Positions 37,326 through 46,102 are shown, counted from the first letter of the stretch. The stretch: 64,000 bases of DNA from Ruminococcus sp. (GCA_017470905.1 JAFUXL010000009.1:86706-150705); one strand, 5' to 3'. Notes: generated by a model not told the origin, from the sequence alone. A program made the numbers and translations.

Positions 37326-37492
37326 TTGACATAATACAGAAAATATATTATAATATTCCCATAATCTTATTTAAAAGGAGAAAGCTGTTTGAAATTCAAC
37401 AACAGAAAAGAGATAGTATCGTAAACGGGAGGTTTGCGAATATCTCAACACAAGCCTCCCTTGCCCGTTCAGCACTTTCAGGAGGAAAAACA
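37326..37492 (+). promoter_or_regulatory. Promoter, leader peptide and hairpin ahead of the GNAT gene
   Basis: TTGACA (37326-37331) and TATAAT (37349-37354) are 17 bases apart. AAAAGGAG (37373-37380) then precedes an 11-codon frame starting at TTG (37389-37424, MKFNNRKEIVS). Right after its stop comes a ten-pair stem, GGGAGGTTTG (37427-37436) with CAAGCCTCCC (37451-37460). AACGGG (37424-37429) can alternatively pair with CCCGTT (37464-37469). The GNAT ribosome-binding site follows at about 37481. The layout suggests translation-dependent attenuation, but no function is shown. Confidence 0.5.
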
Positions 37493-38167
37493 ATGAATAA
37501 ATTGAATGAAATCAATAAATCGGATTACATAATCCGCAGAGAAACAGAAAAGGATTACCGTGAGGTCGAAAATCTTGCCCGTGAAGCTTTCTGGAATTTG
37601 AGTGTCATGGGCTGTACTGAACATTATTTCGTTCATGTACTCAGACAGCACGAGGCTTTTATCCCCGAACTTGACTTCGTAATCGAAAAGGACGGAAAAA
37701 TTATCGGCAGTATCATGTATTCCGAAAGCGTACTGACAGACGAAAAAGGAAACGAAAAAACCGTACTCACAATGGGTCCTGTCTGCATACACTCCGACTT
37801 TCAGCGCAGAGGATATGGCAAGGCTCTCCTTGAATATACTTTCGGAAAAGCCGTTGAAATGGGATATGATGCCGTTATAAACTTCGGAAATCCCGACAAC
37901 TATGTCGCCCGTGGCTACAAAAGCTGCAAAAAGTACAACATCTGTCTTGACGGAGATATATTCCCTGCCGCACTTCTCGTAAAAGAGCTTAAAGCAGATG
38001 TTTTCGACGGAAGAAAATGGTACTATCATCAGAATGATGCGGACAAGCCCTGTGACGACGAAAAGGCTGCCGAAGAGTTCGATGCTCTCTTCCCGCCCAA
38101 AGTCAAAGCATGGCAGCCAAGTCAGGAGGAATTTTACATTCACAGTCATTCGGCAATAATGTGGTAA
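37493..38167 (+). CDS. GNAT-family N-acetyltransferase
   Basis: This 224-residue acetyltransferase has the acetyl-CoA loop VCIHSDFQRRGYGKALLEY and an N-terminal YIIRRETEKDYREVENLARE typical of the yhbS-like group. AFWNLSVMGCTEHYFVHVLR suggests a small-molecule or antibiotic-like substrate rather than a ribosomal protein. Its preceding leader region is unusual. A strong terminator separates it from tRNA-Leu. Confidence 0.9.
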   Translation: MNKLNEINKSDYIIRRETEKDYREVENLAREAFWNLSVMGCTEHYFVHVLRQHEAFIPELDFVIEKDGKIIGSIMYSESVLTDEKGNEKTVLTMGPVCIHSDFQRRGYGKALLEYTFGKAVEMGYDAVINFGNPDNYVARGYKSCKKYNICLDGDIFPAALLVKELKADVFDGRKWYYHQNDADKPCDDEKAAEEFDALFPPKVKAWQPSQEEFYIHSHSAIMW

Positions 38168-38177
38168 AAAGATTTTT

Positions 38178-38211
38178 CAGTCGCAGACCTCGGCTCTGCG
38201 GCTGTTTTTTT
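38178..38211 (+). terminator. Terminator of the GNAT gene
   Basis: The stem CAG-TCGCAG / CTGCG-GCTG (imperfect) is followed by seven T residues. Confidence 0.85.
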
Positions 38212-38231
38212 GAAAAATTTTGAAAATCCCC

Positions 38232-38260
38232 TTGACAAATCCGAAAATATATGATATAAT
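38232..38260 (+). promoter_or_regulatory. tRNA-Leu promoter
   Basis: TTGACA at 38232-38237 and TATAAT at 38255-38260, 17-base spacer, perfect consensus. Confidence 0.85.
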
Positions 38261-38276
38261 AATTAGGTTGATTGAT

Positions 38277-38363
38277 GCGGATATGGCGGAATTGGCAGAC
38301 GCGCATGGTTCAGGTCCATGTGAACGCAAGTTCATGCAGGTTCAAGTCCTGTTATCCGCACCA
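38277..38363 (+). tRNA. tRNA-Leu (anticodon CAG), CCA encoded
   Basis: This is a class II tRNA of 87 bases. The acceptor stem is GCGGATA with TATCCGC, the anticodon loop TTCAGGT reads CUG, there is a long variable arm (TGAACGCAAGTTCA), and the T loop is GTTCAAGTC. It ends in CCA. Confidence 0.96.
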
Positions 38364-38370
38364 TTCTGTT

Positions 38371-38393
38371 CCTCCCGAAAGGGAGGATTTTTG
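38371..38393 (+). terminator. tRNA-Leu terminator
   Basis: The stem CCTCCC-GAAA-GGGAGG is followed by ATTTTTG, 15 bases before the TraX-like gene. Confidence 0.8.
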
Positions 38394-38407
38394 TTACGGA
38401 GTGAAAT

Positions 38408-39124
38408 ATGGAGGAAAATAAAAGAAAAATACTTTCGGGAAGTGCCTTGAAATGCATAGCCCTGATTACCATGATAACAGACCATATCGCCGCACATATC
38501 CTAATCAATATGAAAGATATGACAGATGCTCTGATAGTCGTAGCAGGATATAAAATCTCCGTGTATCTTATCATGAGAATTATAGGAAGGCTTGCATTTC
38601 CGATTTACTGCTTTCTGCTGACGGAGGGATTTATCCACACTCACGACCGAACGAAATACGGGATAAATCTTTTCTTTTTTGCGCTCGTATCCGAAATACC
38701 GTGGGATTTGGAGCATAAGGGGCAGTGCTTTTACATAAAGTCGCAGAATGTGTTCTTCACGCTGTTTTTGGGCTATCTTGCCCTGTGCATATACGAAAAA
38801 TACAAGGACAGTCACAAAGAGCTTACCATAAGTATTATGACAATATTTTTCATCTCGATGTTTCTGAAAGCGGACTACGGTACATTCGGAGTGGCATTTA
38901 TTTTGATAATGTATTTTCTGCGTGACAATAAAATCATACGTGCGGTTGTGGGCAGCAGTATACTTTCGCTGCCCTTTGCTGTGATATTCTCTTTCTGGCT
39001 TATAAATATGTACAGCGGCGAAAGGGGCTTCATAAAGGGAAAAATCGCAAAATATGCATTCTATGCGATATACCCCGTGCATATATTTATAATATATTTA
39101 ATAAAGAAAGAATTGCTGTCCTGA
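38408..39124 (+). CDS. TraX-family membrane protein
   Basis: The 238-residue protein has about seven hydrophobic segments. The N-terminus SGSALKCIALITMITDHIAA matches TraX proteins, which acetylate F pilin and have many chromosomal relatives of unknown role. IIGRLAFPIYCFLLTEG and ALVSEIPWDL are further family features. The chromosomal copy here probably acylates a surface component; this is inference. Confidence 0.88.
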   Translation: MEENKRKILSGSALKCIALITMITDHIAAHILINMKDMTDALIVVAGYKISVYLIMRIIGRLAFPIYCFLLTEGFIHTHDRTKYGINLFFFALVSEIPWDLEHKGQCFYIKSQNVFFTLFLGYLALCIYEKYKDSHKELTISIMTIFFISMFLKADYGTFGVAFILIMYFLRDNKIIRAVVGSSILSLPFAVIFSFWLINMYSGERGFIKGKIAKYAFYAIYPVHIFIIYLIKKELLS

Positions 39125-39130
39125 TTAAAA

Positions 39131-39160
39131 AATTCCCCTGTGTATGCAGGGGATTTTTCA
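39131..39160 (+). terminator. Terminator of the TraX-like gene
   Basis: The stem AATTCCCCTG / CAGGGGATT with loop TGTATG is followed by TTTCA. Confidence 0.8.
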
Positions 39161-39338
39161 TTAATTTAATTAATTTGAGTATACGGCTTGACAAATATTT
39201 CCGTATAATATATAATTAATTTATATTAATGCGATTGAGCAAATTTAAAACCATTCGTAATAATATACAAAAACACTGTTTCCCCCGCCCACGGTGGGGA
39301 AATGCTTATTTGTAGTATTAAACAAAAGAGGTGTTACG
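39161..39338. repeat. Spacer with GC palindrome repeat
   Basis: A copy of the palindrome family (core CCCCCGCCCACGGTGGGG near 39282-39299) lies in its AT-rich frame just ahead of the lipoprotein gene. AAGAGGTG ribosome-binding site follows. Confidence 0.55.
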
Positions 39339-40352
39339 ATGAAAAAATATGCCCTTGTTGCCGCACTTGCCCTCATGCTCACGGGCTGCGGAGAACAGAC
39401 AGCACTTGACTTTGATGCCGAAACCGTAACGGAAGAAGAAGCTGCTCCCGAAATTATGGAGGAAGTTCCTGCTCCCGAAGCTGCGGAAGAAGTTACAGTT
39501 TCCGAAGATGAAGAGACAAAAACCGAAACAGTCTCAAAAACCACCGAAACAGAAAAAGAACCCCCTTGCTCCGAAAAAAACCAAATATCCATCGAAACCA
39601 ACCTCGAAACAGAGGGCGCAAGCTTTGTAATCGGAAATACGGACGGATATTTTGAAAGATTTAACGACTATACGGGCGAAATGAAATACAGCTTTGAAAT
39701 TGATACCGTAACGGTAGACGAGACATTATATGCATATCTTGAAAACAGCAACCTAAGCTTATCATGCTCAGGCAAAAAGCTGTATGACTGTCTCGGAGAT
39801 GATGTCCCCCGTCGGGTTGCCGTTGTCATGGATATAAAGGACAGTGACGGAAATATAATAGAAAGTAAGGAAATGTGGACGGAAGATGTTAAAACAGGCG
39901 AAGAATTTGACGAATTTTATATACCCTCTTACTTTAATTTCACAGTTAAGCCCGAACAGTATACAATCGATATTCATGCAAAATCAAGCGATACTGTAGT
40001 CCGTGCGGAGGGCAGCGAATATCTCAATCCCGAAAGATGGTATACGGCAGCAATAATAAAAAAACAGCTCGAAGAAGATGCAGAGCTGCCGTTCGATACC
40101 TCGGAGCAGTGGCTCGCAGACTATTCAGTGAAAGAAATATATATCGACGAAAATCTCATGCTGCACGGTCTTTTCCCCGAACCATACGACCTGCACAACG
40201 CAAAATTTGATGAAGGCAGCGAAACGCAGAGCGAAGTTCTGCTTTCAGATTTGCAGTACGGAAAAACCGTTTACTATGATATAGAAGAACCCGAAAAATA
40301 TCTCAAAGACATACCCGAAGAAGCCATACCCGTGCAATACGCATTTCAGTAA
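39339..40352 (+). CDS. Lipoprotein, probably frameshifted near its C-terminus
   Basis: The 337-residue lipoprotein starts at the ATG preceded by GAGGTG and has a clear lipobox (LALMLTGC). A Glu/Thr-rich linker (about 30-90) leads to a beta-rich domain (YFERFNDYTGEMKYSFEI). The frame ends with IPVQYAFQ at 40350-40352. A shifted frame continues for 70 codons to 40558 with matching composition, and one extra T in the TTT at 40344-40346 would join them. The full protein would then be about 408 residues. The function is unknown. Confidence 0.7.
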   Translation: MKKYALVAALALMLTGCGEQTALDFDAETVTEEEAAPEIMEEVPAPEAAEEVTVSEDEETKTETVSKTTETEKEPPCSEKNQISIETNLETEGASFVIGNTDGYFERFNDYTGEMKYSFEIDTVTVDETLYAYLENSNLSLSCSGKKLYDCLGDDVPRRVAVVMDIKDSDGNIIESKEMWTEDVKTGEEFDEFYIPSYFNFTVKPEQYTIDIHAKSSDTVVRAEGSEYLNPERWYTAAIIKKQLEEDAELPFDTSEQWLADYSVKEIYIDENLMLHGLFPEPYDLHNAKFDEGSETQSEVLLSDLQYGKTVYYDIEEPEKYLKDIPEEAIPVQYAFQ

Positions 40353-40558
40353 GTGAGGACGGAAATATACTCTTCGGCGAAAGACCCGGAATGTATGTAT
40401 TTTTCAACTACCGCCACAATCCCGGTGACAAACAAAGCTATGTCTCCCTCGGTTTTGAGTCGCACCCCGGTTCGGCAATCACAACGGAGGAATGGGAAAA
40501 GGTTCTCTCCTTTGCGGAAGAAGCCGGATTATCCCCCGCCGACCTTGAAAAAAGATAA
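40346..40558 (+). pseudogene. Out-of-frame C-terminal tail of the preceding lipoprotein
   Basis: Read from 40346, 70 codons with no start codon encode SVSEDGNILFGERPGMYVFF, then NYRHNPGD and EEWEKVLSFAEEAGLSPADL, stopping at TAA 40556-40558. This is protein-like sequence that only makes sense joined to the lipoprotein by a one-base shift. A sequencing error is equally possible. Confidence 0.65.
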
Positions 40559-40563
40559 TGAAA

Positions 40564-40600
40564 AAGGCTGTCCGTCCAATGCGGACAGTCCTTTTATTTA
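40564..40600. terminator. Bidirectional terminator
   Basis: The stem GGCTGTCCG / CGGACAGTCC with A and T runs lies between converging genes. Confidence 0.8.
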
Positions 40601-41943
40601 CCTCTTATATTTGATATATCCTCCATACTTCCTCCGCCGTCATCATCGGGCGCACGGAATTTTCCCCTCTCGACAAGTCTTAAAAAGGCATCGACAACAT
40701 CGCTTGCAAGCTGTGTACCCGAAACGTCCTTTATAATACTGACAACACGTTCAAAATTCATGCGGTTTCTGTAGGGTCTGTTTGAATACATTGCGTCAAA
40801 TGCGTCCGCAACGGCGATTATCTGGGCAACTCTGGGGATTTCATCGCCTTTAAGCCCCTTTGGATAGCCTTTTCCGTCAGGTCTTTCGTGGTGTGCGACA
40901 GCACCTATCGCAAGCTCGGGCATAAGGCTTATATTTTTGAGAGCCTCATATCCACGGACGGTATGCGATTTGATAATCTGAAATTCTTCATCACTCAATT
41001 TTCCAGCCTTATTCAGAACATCATCGGGAATGCCGATTTTTCCTATGTCGTGCATAAGGGCGATATTATAATACTGTTCAACGGTTTCCTTGTCATAGCC
41101 GAGTTCTTCCGTGAGCATTGCGGTATATTCCGCAACACGGGTGGAATGACCGTTGGTGTATTCGTCCTTAAGGTCGATAACCTTTGCGAACGACTCAACA
41201 ATTTCCTTTATGAGCAGCTTGTCACGTCTCTGCTGTTCAAGAAGTGCCTCCATGTCGTTCGTTCTGTGATAGCCGACAAACATACGTATGCCTATGACAA
41301 GGACTATAATAAGGAAAATCGCCGATATGATTACTATTTTTGTCATCAGGGTTCTGATGTACTGGTAAATATCCATCATGGAGACATCTGCGCCGGCATA
41401 TGCGACACATTCCCCCGAAGAATTATAAATCGGTTCATAGACTGTCAGAAGCCAGCCGTAGGAGTCATCGCTTTCAATCGGGTCTATCGTTCTGCCTGCA
41501 AGCAAATCGGGAACAAGCGTCAGAAAGGACTTGTCGAAATCAACCAATGCCCCAAGCTCCTCGCCTGCAAGTGAGTCGCTGTCCATATCAAAGATGACAT
41601 GACAGCCGTCCTCCCTTATCTGATATGCATACAGATATTTAAGTTCGGGGGAATTGTCGAGTATACTTTTCAGAGTTTTTTCGGTTCTTTCATAATCTCT
41701 GTCCGCACCGTTTTCGAGCCATCCATTAATTTTATCGGCATTTATCATATCGGCAGCCATTTTAGCCGTACCCTCCGCCGTGCGTATTCGCATTTCCTTT
41801 GTCTTTACGGTATATACATTGATACTTACAATAGTCATAATAACGGCAAGCAGTATGGTAAGTACTGTGATAGCCGTGAAAAATTTAACATGTCTTGCAT
41901 CGTTCTCGAATTTTCTTTTAATTTTTTCTCTTCTGTTTTCCAT
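40594..41943 (-). CDS. Membrane sensor with HD-GYP domain, probable c-di-GMP phosphodiesterase
   Basis: The 449-residue protein has two membrane helices (about 20-42 and 203-227) flanking an extracellular Cache-like sensor. The sensor contains LKYLYAYQIREDGCHVIFDM and YAGADVSMMDIYQYI. The cytoplasmic HD-GYP domain has IALMHDIGKIGIPD, IGAVAHHERPDGKGYPKGL and ADAFDAMYSNRPYR, all standard. It probably breaks down c-di-GMP in response to an outside ligand. Together with the EAL protein at 9.2 kb, it shows that this strain uses c-di-GMP. Confidence 0.93.
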   Translation of the reverse strand: MENRREKIKRKFENDARHVKFFTAITVLTILLAVIMTIVSINVYTVKTKEMRIRTAEGTAKMAADMINADKINGWLENGADRDYERTEKTLKSILDNSPELKYLYAYQIREDGCHVIFDMDSDSLAGEELGALVDFDKSFLTLVPDLLAGRTIDPIESDDSYGWLLTVYEPIYNSSGECVAYAGADVSMMDIYQYIRTLMTKIVIISAIFLIIVLVIGIRMFVGYHRTNDMEALLEQQRRDKLLIKEIVESFAKVIDLKDEYTNGHSTRVAEYTAMLTEELGYDKETVEQYYNIALMHDIGKIGIPDDVLNKAGKLSDEEFQIIKSHTVRGYEALKNISLMPELAIGAVAHHERPDGKGYPKGLKGDEIPRVAQIIAVADAFDAMYSNRPYRNRMNFERVVSIIKDVSGTQLASDVVDAFLRLVERGKFRAPDDDGGGSMEDISNIRGK

Positions 41944-42130
41944 AACTTCCCACCTTTTGGTATGTACTATAAACGAGCATTTTAAAATAATGCAGAAAAA
42001 TTTTTATATTTTTTCCTGGTTTCCCTACCTGCGGCGGAGGAAACAGTGCTTTTACAGTCTTATTATAGCATAACAGGGCGGATAAGTCAACAGGCGAATT
42101 TCTATTTTTTTGCACAAAAATTACGCACAG
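41944..42130. repeat. Spacer with GC palindrome repeat
   Basis: One copy of the palindrome (CCCTACCTGCGGCGGAGG near 42026-42043) has its frame sequence on both sides (GCAGAAAAATTTTTATATT before, AAACAGTGCTTTTACAG after). Confidence 0.6.
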
Positions 42131-42166
42131 AAAAGGGGCAGACCGCCTGTCATGCAGTCTGCCCCG
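42131..42166 (-). terminator. Terminator of the htrA-like gene
   Basis: The stem GGGGCAGAC / GTCTGCCCC is followed by TTTTC on the minus strand. Confidence 0.85.
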
Positions 42167-42186
42167 TGTATGAAGAAGAGAATTGG

Positions 42187-43527
42187 TCAGCTTTCTGATT
42201 TTACTTCGTCAAGGACAACCTTTACGGTATTTTCCCTGCCGTTTCTGATGTAGGTGATTTCAACGCTTTCTCCTGCTTTGTGGAGATTTTTCTTTGCCGT
42301 GAGTTCCTCGGAGGTCTTTACGGTTTCGCCGTCAACAGCGGTAATTACGTCGCCCGACTGCAAGCCTGCCTTTTCTGCCGCACCGCCGTCCGCTACATTG
42401 GTAACATAAATGCCAACGGGGATATTATACATATTCGAGATAGTATCCGTAACGTCCTGACAGCTTATGCCGAGCTGGGGCTTGCCTGTAACGTAGCCGT
42501 ATTTCATGAGGTCGTCAACGATTGCAGAAACTTCATTTGACGGGATTGCAAAGCCTATGCCCTCAATAGATGCACCGCTTGAATATGACGAGGACATCTT
42601 TGAGGAATTTATTCCGACTACCTGTCCGTATTTATTGATGAGAGGACCGCCCGAATTTCCCGAATTGATAGCGGCATCTGTCTGAATGAGCGTCATAGCC
42701 TTGTCGTTGATTGTTATGCTCCTGTTAAGACCCGAAATCATGCCGCCCGTTACGGTGTCCATAAGCTCAAAGCCGAGGGGATTTCCGATAGCTATTACGG
42801 ACTCTCCGAGATGGAGTTCGTCGCTGTTGCCAAATTCTGCGGCTGTAAGACCGTCTGCATTTATTTTAAGTACTGCAAGGTCGCAGTCCGTATCATAGCC
42901 GACAACCTCTGCATCATAGCTCTTGTCATCGTTGAGGAGTACCGAAATGCTGTCGGCAAGTCCTGCGCCGTATTCGCTGTCGTAGATAACGTGTGCATTT
43001 GTAACGACATAGCCGTTTTCCGTTATGACAACGCCCGTACCGGTGGCAGTAGCCTGTGATGTTGAGGGCATCTGATTTTCAAATCCGCCGAAGCCGAAGA
43101 AGTATCCGCTGTTAGACTGTGAGGTTACTGTAAACTGCGACTCTATGCCTACTACCGAGGGGAGGAGTTTTTCAACTATTTCCTCTGTGGAAAGCTCTGT
43201 TCCTGCCGTGTCATCGGTTTTTATAAGGCTTACCGACTGTGCGGCGAGAGACCTTGCGGAGTCCTTTTCGCTGACCTCTTCGGAAACGGCTGTTACGCCG
43301 TTCTGATAGGAGGGTTCTATCTGTCTGTAGACTGCGATTGAACCTGCGGAAACCATAACCATTGCCATGAGTGTTGCGGCAATTTTGAGACCCCTGCGCT
43401 TCCTGGGGGGCTTGGGGGAGTTATGACCGTCTGTGCAGAACTCGTTCTTCTCTGTCATGTTGTTTTCCTCATTTATCTCATTAATATCGAAATTGTACTC
43501 TTTCATATAATTCACGTTCCTTTTCAT
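42187..43527 (-). CDS. htrA: HtrA/DegP-family serine protease
   Basis: This 446-residue membrane-tethered protease carries out quality control of exported proteins. A membrane helix lies near 47-66. The catalytic triad is His179 (VVTNAHV), Asp216 (TDCDLAVLK) and Ser292 (NSGNSGGPL). A C-terminal PDZ domain contains GIYVTNVADGGAAEKAGLQ. The start could also be ATG at 43506 (MKEYNF), which has AAAGGA 11 bases upstream. It is monocistronic with its own terminator. Confidence 0.94.
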   Translation of the reverse strand: MKRNVNYMKEYNFDINEINEENNMTEKNEFCTDGHNSPKPPRKRRGLKIAATLMAMVMVSAGSIAVYRQIEPSYQNGVTAVSEEVSEKDSARSLAAQSVSLIKTDDTAGTELSTEEIVEKLLPSVVGIESQFTVTSQSNSGYFFGFGGFENQMPSTSQATATGTGVVITENGYVVTNAHVIYDSEYGAGLADSISVLLNDDKSYDAEVVGYDTDCDLAVLKINADGLTAAEFGNSDELHLGESVIAIGNPLGFELMDTVTGGMISGLNRSITINDKAMTLIQTDAAINSGNSGGPLINKYGQVVGINSSKMSSSYSSGASIEGIGFAIPSNEVSAIVDDLMKYGYVTGKPQLGISCQDVTDTISNMYNIPVGIYVTNVADGGAAEKAGLQSGDVITAVDGETVKTSEELTAKKNLHKAGESVEITYIRNGRENTVKVVLDEVKSES

Positions 43528-43916
43528 ATATTCCCACTTGCGGGTTATTTTCGTGAGGTCTTATCCTCAAGCTGTGATTATATTATATTAGCCCTATGTG
43601 ATATTAATTTGGGGTAAGTGTATTTTTTTCGGGAAGTTTCTGTGGTATTTTTTTCACACAGATGATATATTTGTGAAATTATGTATCTGCAATCCGTCAC
43701 ATATTACGATATTTTTTCACACAGATACCGTAATATTCTTGTTCCCACCGCCTGCGGCGGAAGGGAAAATGTTTTTTATTATATTCCTCCGCCTGTAATG
43801 AGGAAAAAAATGTTTTTTATTATATTTTTTGTGCATTATCTATAATATACTCTTGACATAACTCAAAAAAAATGTTATCATAATAAAAATGATGTTAAGG
43901 GAAAGAAGGGGGATTT
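43528..43916. promoter_or_regulatory. 389-base divergent spacer: repeats and dockerin promoter
   Basis: It contains a GC palindrome (CCACCGCCTGCGGCGGAAGG near 43744-43763) and a decayed copy (CTCCGCCTGTAATGAGG). The rightward promoter is TTGACA at 43853-43858 with TATCAT at 43876-43881, 17-base spacer. No gene is seen. Confidence 0.6.
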
Positions 43917-45092
43917 ATGAAAAAATTTTTCGGAATATTATTTTCTCTCACATTATCGGCTTTTTCAATATTCAATTCAATGGCATTCACGGCATATGCA
44001 GACATAACGAGGGGGCTTTCCGAAGAAGAAATTCTAAACTCCTCCGTAAAGCCCGTCATTACCGTGACGAAAAAAGTCCTGAAGCCCGATGAAATCACTT
44101 ATCCGTGCGAGGTGACAATCTCCGTATTCGTGAACGGTGCGGACGGAAAATATGCCTCAACAGGCATACATCTGTTCTATGACAAGAGACTTTCCCCCAA
44201 AAGAAACAATAACGGCAAAATCGCCTTAGTCAAGGGAAAGGGCGCACAGTACCTCAATATGATGTTCGATGAGGACAATACCAGAATCTCCGAGGGCATG
44301 AACGGAATATTCGCCGCAACCTCCGCAGATGACAATGACGGCATGGACGGCGAATTTTTCAGCTTTGACGCAACACTTCCCGAAGATGCCGAAAAGGGCG
44401 ATGTTTTCCCCATAGATATAGTATATATGGAATATGAATATGCAACGGACGTATTCATAGATGTCTACAAAAGAAATATCCCCATGCAGGCATACCTCTT
44501 TACAAGGGGAATTTACAATGCCGACAACCCTGTTTCAAATTCCTGGGAATATGCAAATGATGTGAAAAAATGCGCCGCACTTGCAGATATTGATACTTCA
44601 TGTGACGGATATATCGCCGTTGCCGATTATAATTTCGATGACAGCCCTCTCCCCTCTCTCGTCCCCACGGAAATTACAATGAAAAGCGGTGACAAAAACA
44701 ATATTATCGTACTCAATTCCGGCGCAAAGGAAATCAGATGGACAAGCAGCAACACAACCGCCGCTGTAGTCGAAAACGGAACGGTAACTGCCGTAAATCC
44801 CGGAACTGCCGTGATATATGCCGTGTGCGGAGATTATGTAATGCAGTGTACGGTCAATGTCATAAGCGGCGAATACCTCGCAGGAGATGCGAACCTCGAT
44901 GAAAAAGTAACCATATCCGATGCCGTAAGGATTTTGCAGTATGTCTCAAACAGCGAAAAATACCCCCTCTCCCGTCAGGCTGCCGAAAACGCAGATGTTT
45001 TCGGAAATTCAGACGGAGTAACCGCAAGAGACGCTCTCTCTGTCCAGAAATATGATGCAGGTATCATAGACAGCCTGCCCGAAAAACAGTAA
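43917..45092 (+). CDS. Dockerin protein with cohesin-like and Ig-like (Big_2) domains
   Basis: The 391-residue secreted protein has a signal peptide (about 1-28). A beta-rich domain (about 45-190; VTISVFVNGADGKYASTGIH, later EDAEKGDVFPIDIVY) resembles cohesins. A Big_2 domain carries IRWTSSNTTAAVVENGTVTA. The C-terminal type I dockerin has two calcium loops (GDANLDEKVTISDAVRILQY and NSDGVTARDALSVQKYDAG). The dockerin would dock it to a scaffoldin, but no scaffoldin is in the window. The cohesin-like assignment is tentative. The next gene is another dockerin protein. Confidence 0.85.
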   Translation: MKKFFGILFSLTLSAFSIFNSMAFTAYADITRGLSEEEILNSSVKPVITVTKKVLKPDEITYPCEVTISVFVNGADGKYASTGIHLFYDKRLSPKRNNNGKIALVKGKGAQYLNMMFDEDNTRISEGMNGIFAATSADDNDGMDGEFFSFDATLPEDAEKGDVFPIDIVYMEYEYATDVFIDVYKRNIPMQAYLFTRGIYNADNPVSNSWEYANDVKKCAALADIDTSCDGYIAVADYNFDDSPLPSLVPTEITMKSGDKNNIIVLNSGAKEIRWTSSNTTAAVVENGTVTAVNPGTAVIYAVCGDYVMQCTVNVISGEYLAGDANLDEKVTISDAVRILQYVSNSEKYPLSRQAAENADVFGNSDGVTARDALSVQKYDAGIIDSLPEKQ

Positions 45093-45168
45093 GCCGGACG
45101 GATTTTAATCTCATATCCCCTGCCCTCTGCAAAGGAATATGAAAATATTATATAAAGGAGAAATAAAA

Positions 45169-46005
45169 ATGAAAACAACAAGAATTATTTCAGCCCTCAT
45201 CTCAGCCGCAGTCTCCGTTTCGTCAGTATCTGCAATGCTCTGCCATGCGGAGGACGAGGAAATTTACCGCTGCCGTGAAAGAGAAATTGAATACTATGAG
45301 TCCGAGCATTCCCTCAGCACCAACAACGACGGCGTATCCCTCAGAAGAAATATCTACAATATATGGGGCAGTCTCGATTATAATAATTTCGTTGAGGATA
45401 TAGAGTACGACAATGTTATAATAGACCATATCGCAGTTGATTTTACTGTAAGCGGAATAGGCAGCGACTCCGAGCTTGTAAAAGATGACGGCACTGTTGA
45501 GCCTTTCTGTGCATGGCTCTGCGGCTCTGTGGGTACAAATTCCCTCTGGAAACTCGAAGAGGCAGGAGACGGTGCGGCAAGAATAACGGGTGACGGCGAT
45601 TATACCGTTGTGTGGAATATTGACGATGCCTCGGAGTCCGTTGAATGTCTCATTTTGCAGACAAATATAAACTATTTCGCATATCTTCCCGAAGATACCC
45701 CCAATGATGAGAAAATTCCGCAGAACGGCAGCGCACAGATTACTGTAAATTCCATAAGAACACTCTCCGAGGGCGAAATTCTCCCCGGCGATGTAAACCT
45801 CGATGCCTCCGTGAGCATTTCCGATGCCGTGAGAATACTCCAGTATATCGCAAACCCCGAAAAATATAACCTCTCCGCAGCAGCTAAAAAAGCCGCAGAT
45901 GTGAACGGATACGATGACGGAATTACCGGTCAGGACGCTTTGTCAATCCAGAAATACGATGCCGGAATTATTGATGTTCTCCCCGAACCTAAAGAAATAG
46001 AATAA
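45169..46005 (+). CDS. Secreted dockerin protein
   Basis: The protein is 278 residues from the ATG with GGAG eight bases ahead. A signal peptide (about 1-27, ending SAMLCHAEDEE) is followed by a beta-rich domain of about 180 residues (YNIWGSLDYNNFVEDIEYDN, then VEPFCAWLCGSVGTN). A type I dockerin follows (GDVNLDASVSISDAVRILQY, then DDGITGQDALSIQKYDAG). The dockerin is nearly identical in layout to that of the preceding gene, so both probably attach to the same cohesin. I see no catalytic motif; the N-terminal domain could bind carbohydrate. Confidence 0.85.
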   Translation: MKTTRIISALISAAVSVSSVSAMLCHAEDEEIYRCREREIEYYESEHSLSTNNDGVSLRRNIYNIWGSLDYNNFVEDIEYDNVIIDHIAVDFTVSGIGSDSELVKDDGTVEPFCAWLCGSVGTNSLWKLEEAGDGAARITGDGDYTVVWNIDDASESVECLILQTNINYFAYLPEDTPNDEKIPQNGSAQITVNSIRTLSEGEILPGDVNLDASVSISDAVRILQYIANPEKYNLSAAAKKAADVNGYDDGITGQDALSIQKYDAGIIDVLPEPKEIE

Positions 46006-46102
46006 AAACAGTAACTGCGGACAGCAGGGTTTCCCCACCAAAAGTAATGAAAAACGTTGTGAGAAGTACATATGGCTAAGAAAATGATTGTTATTGAAAT
46101 GG

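Noticed and set aside
37478-38149. 223-codon open frame opposite the GNAT gene
   Set aside because: The GNAT frame has clear acetyl-CoA motifs, a promoter and a ribosome-binding site.
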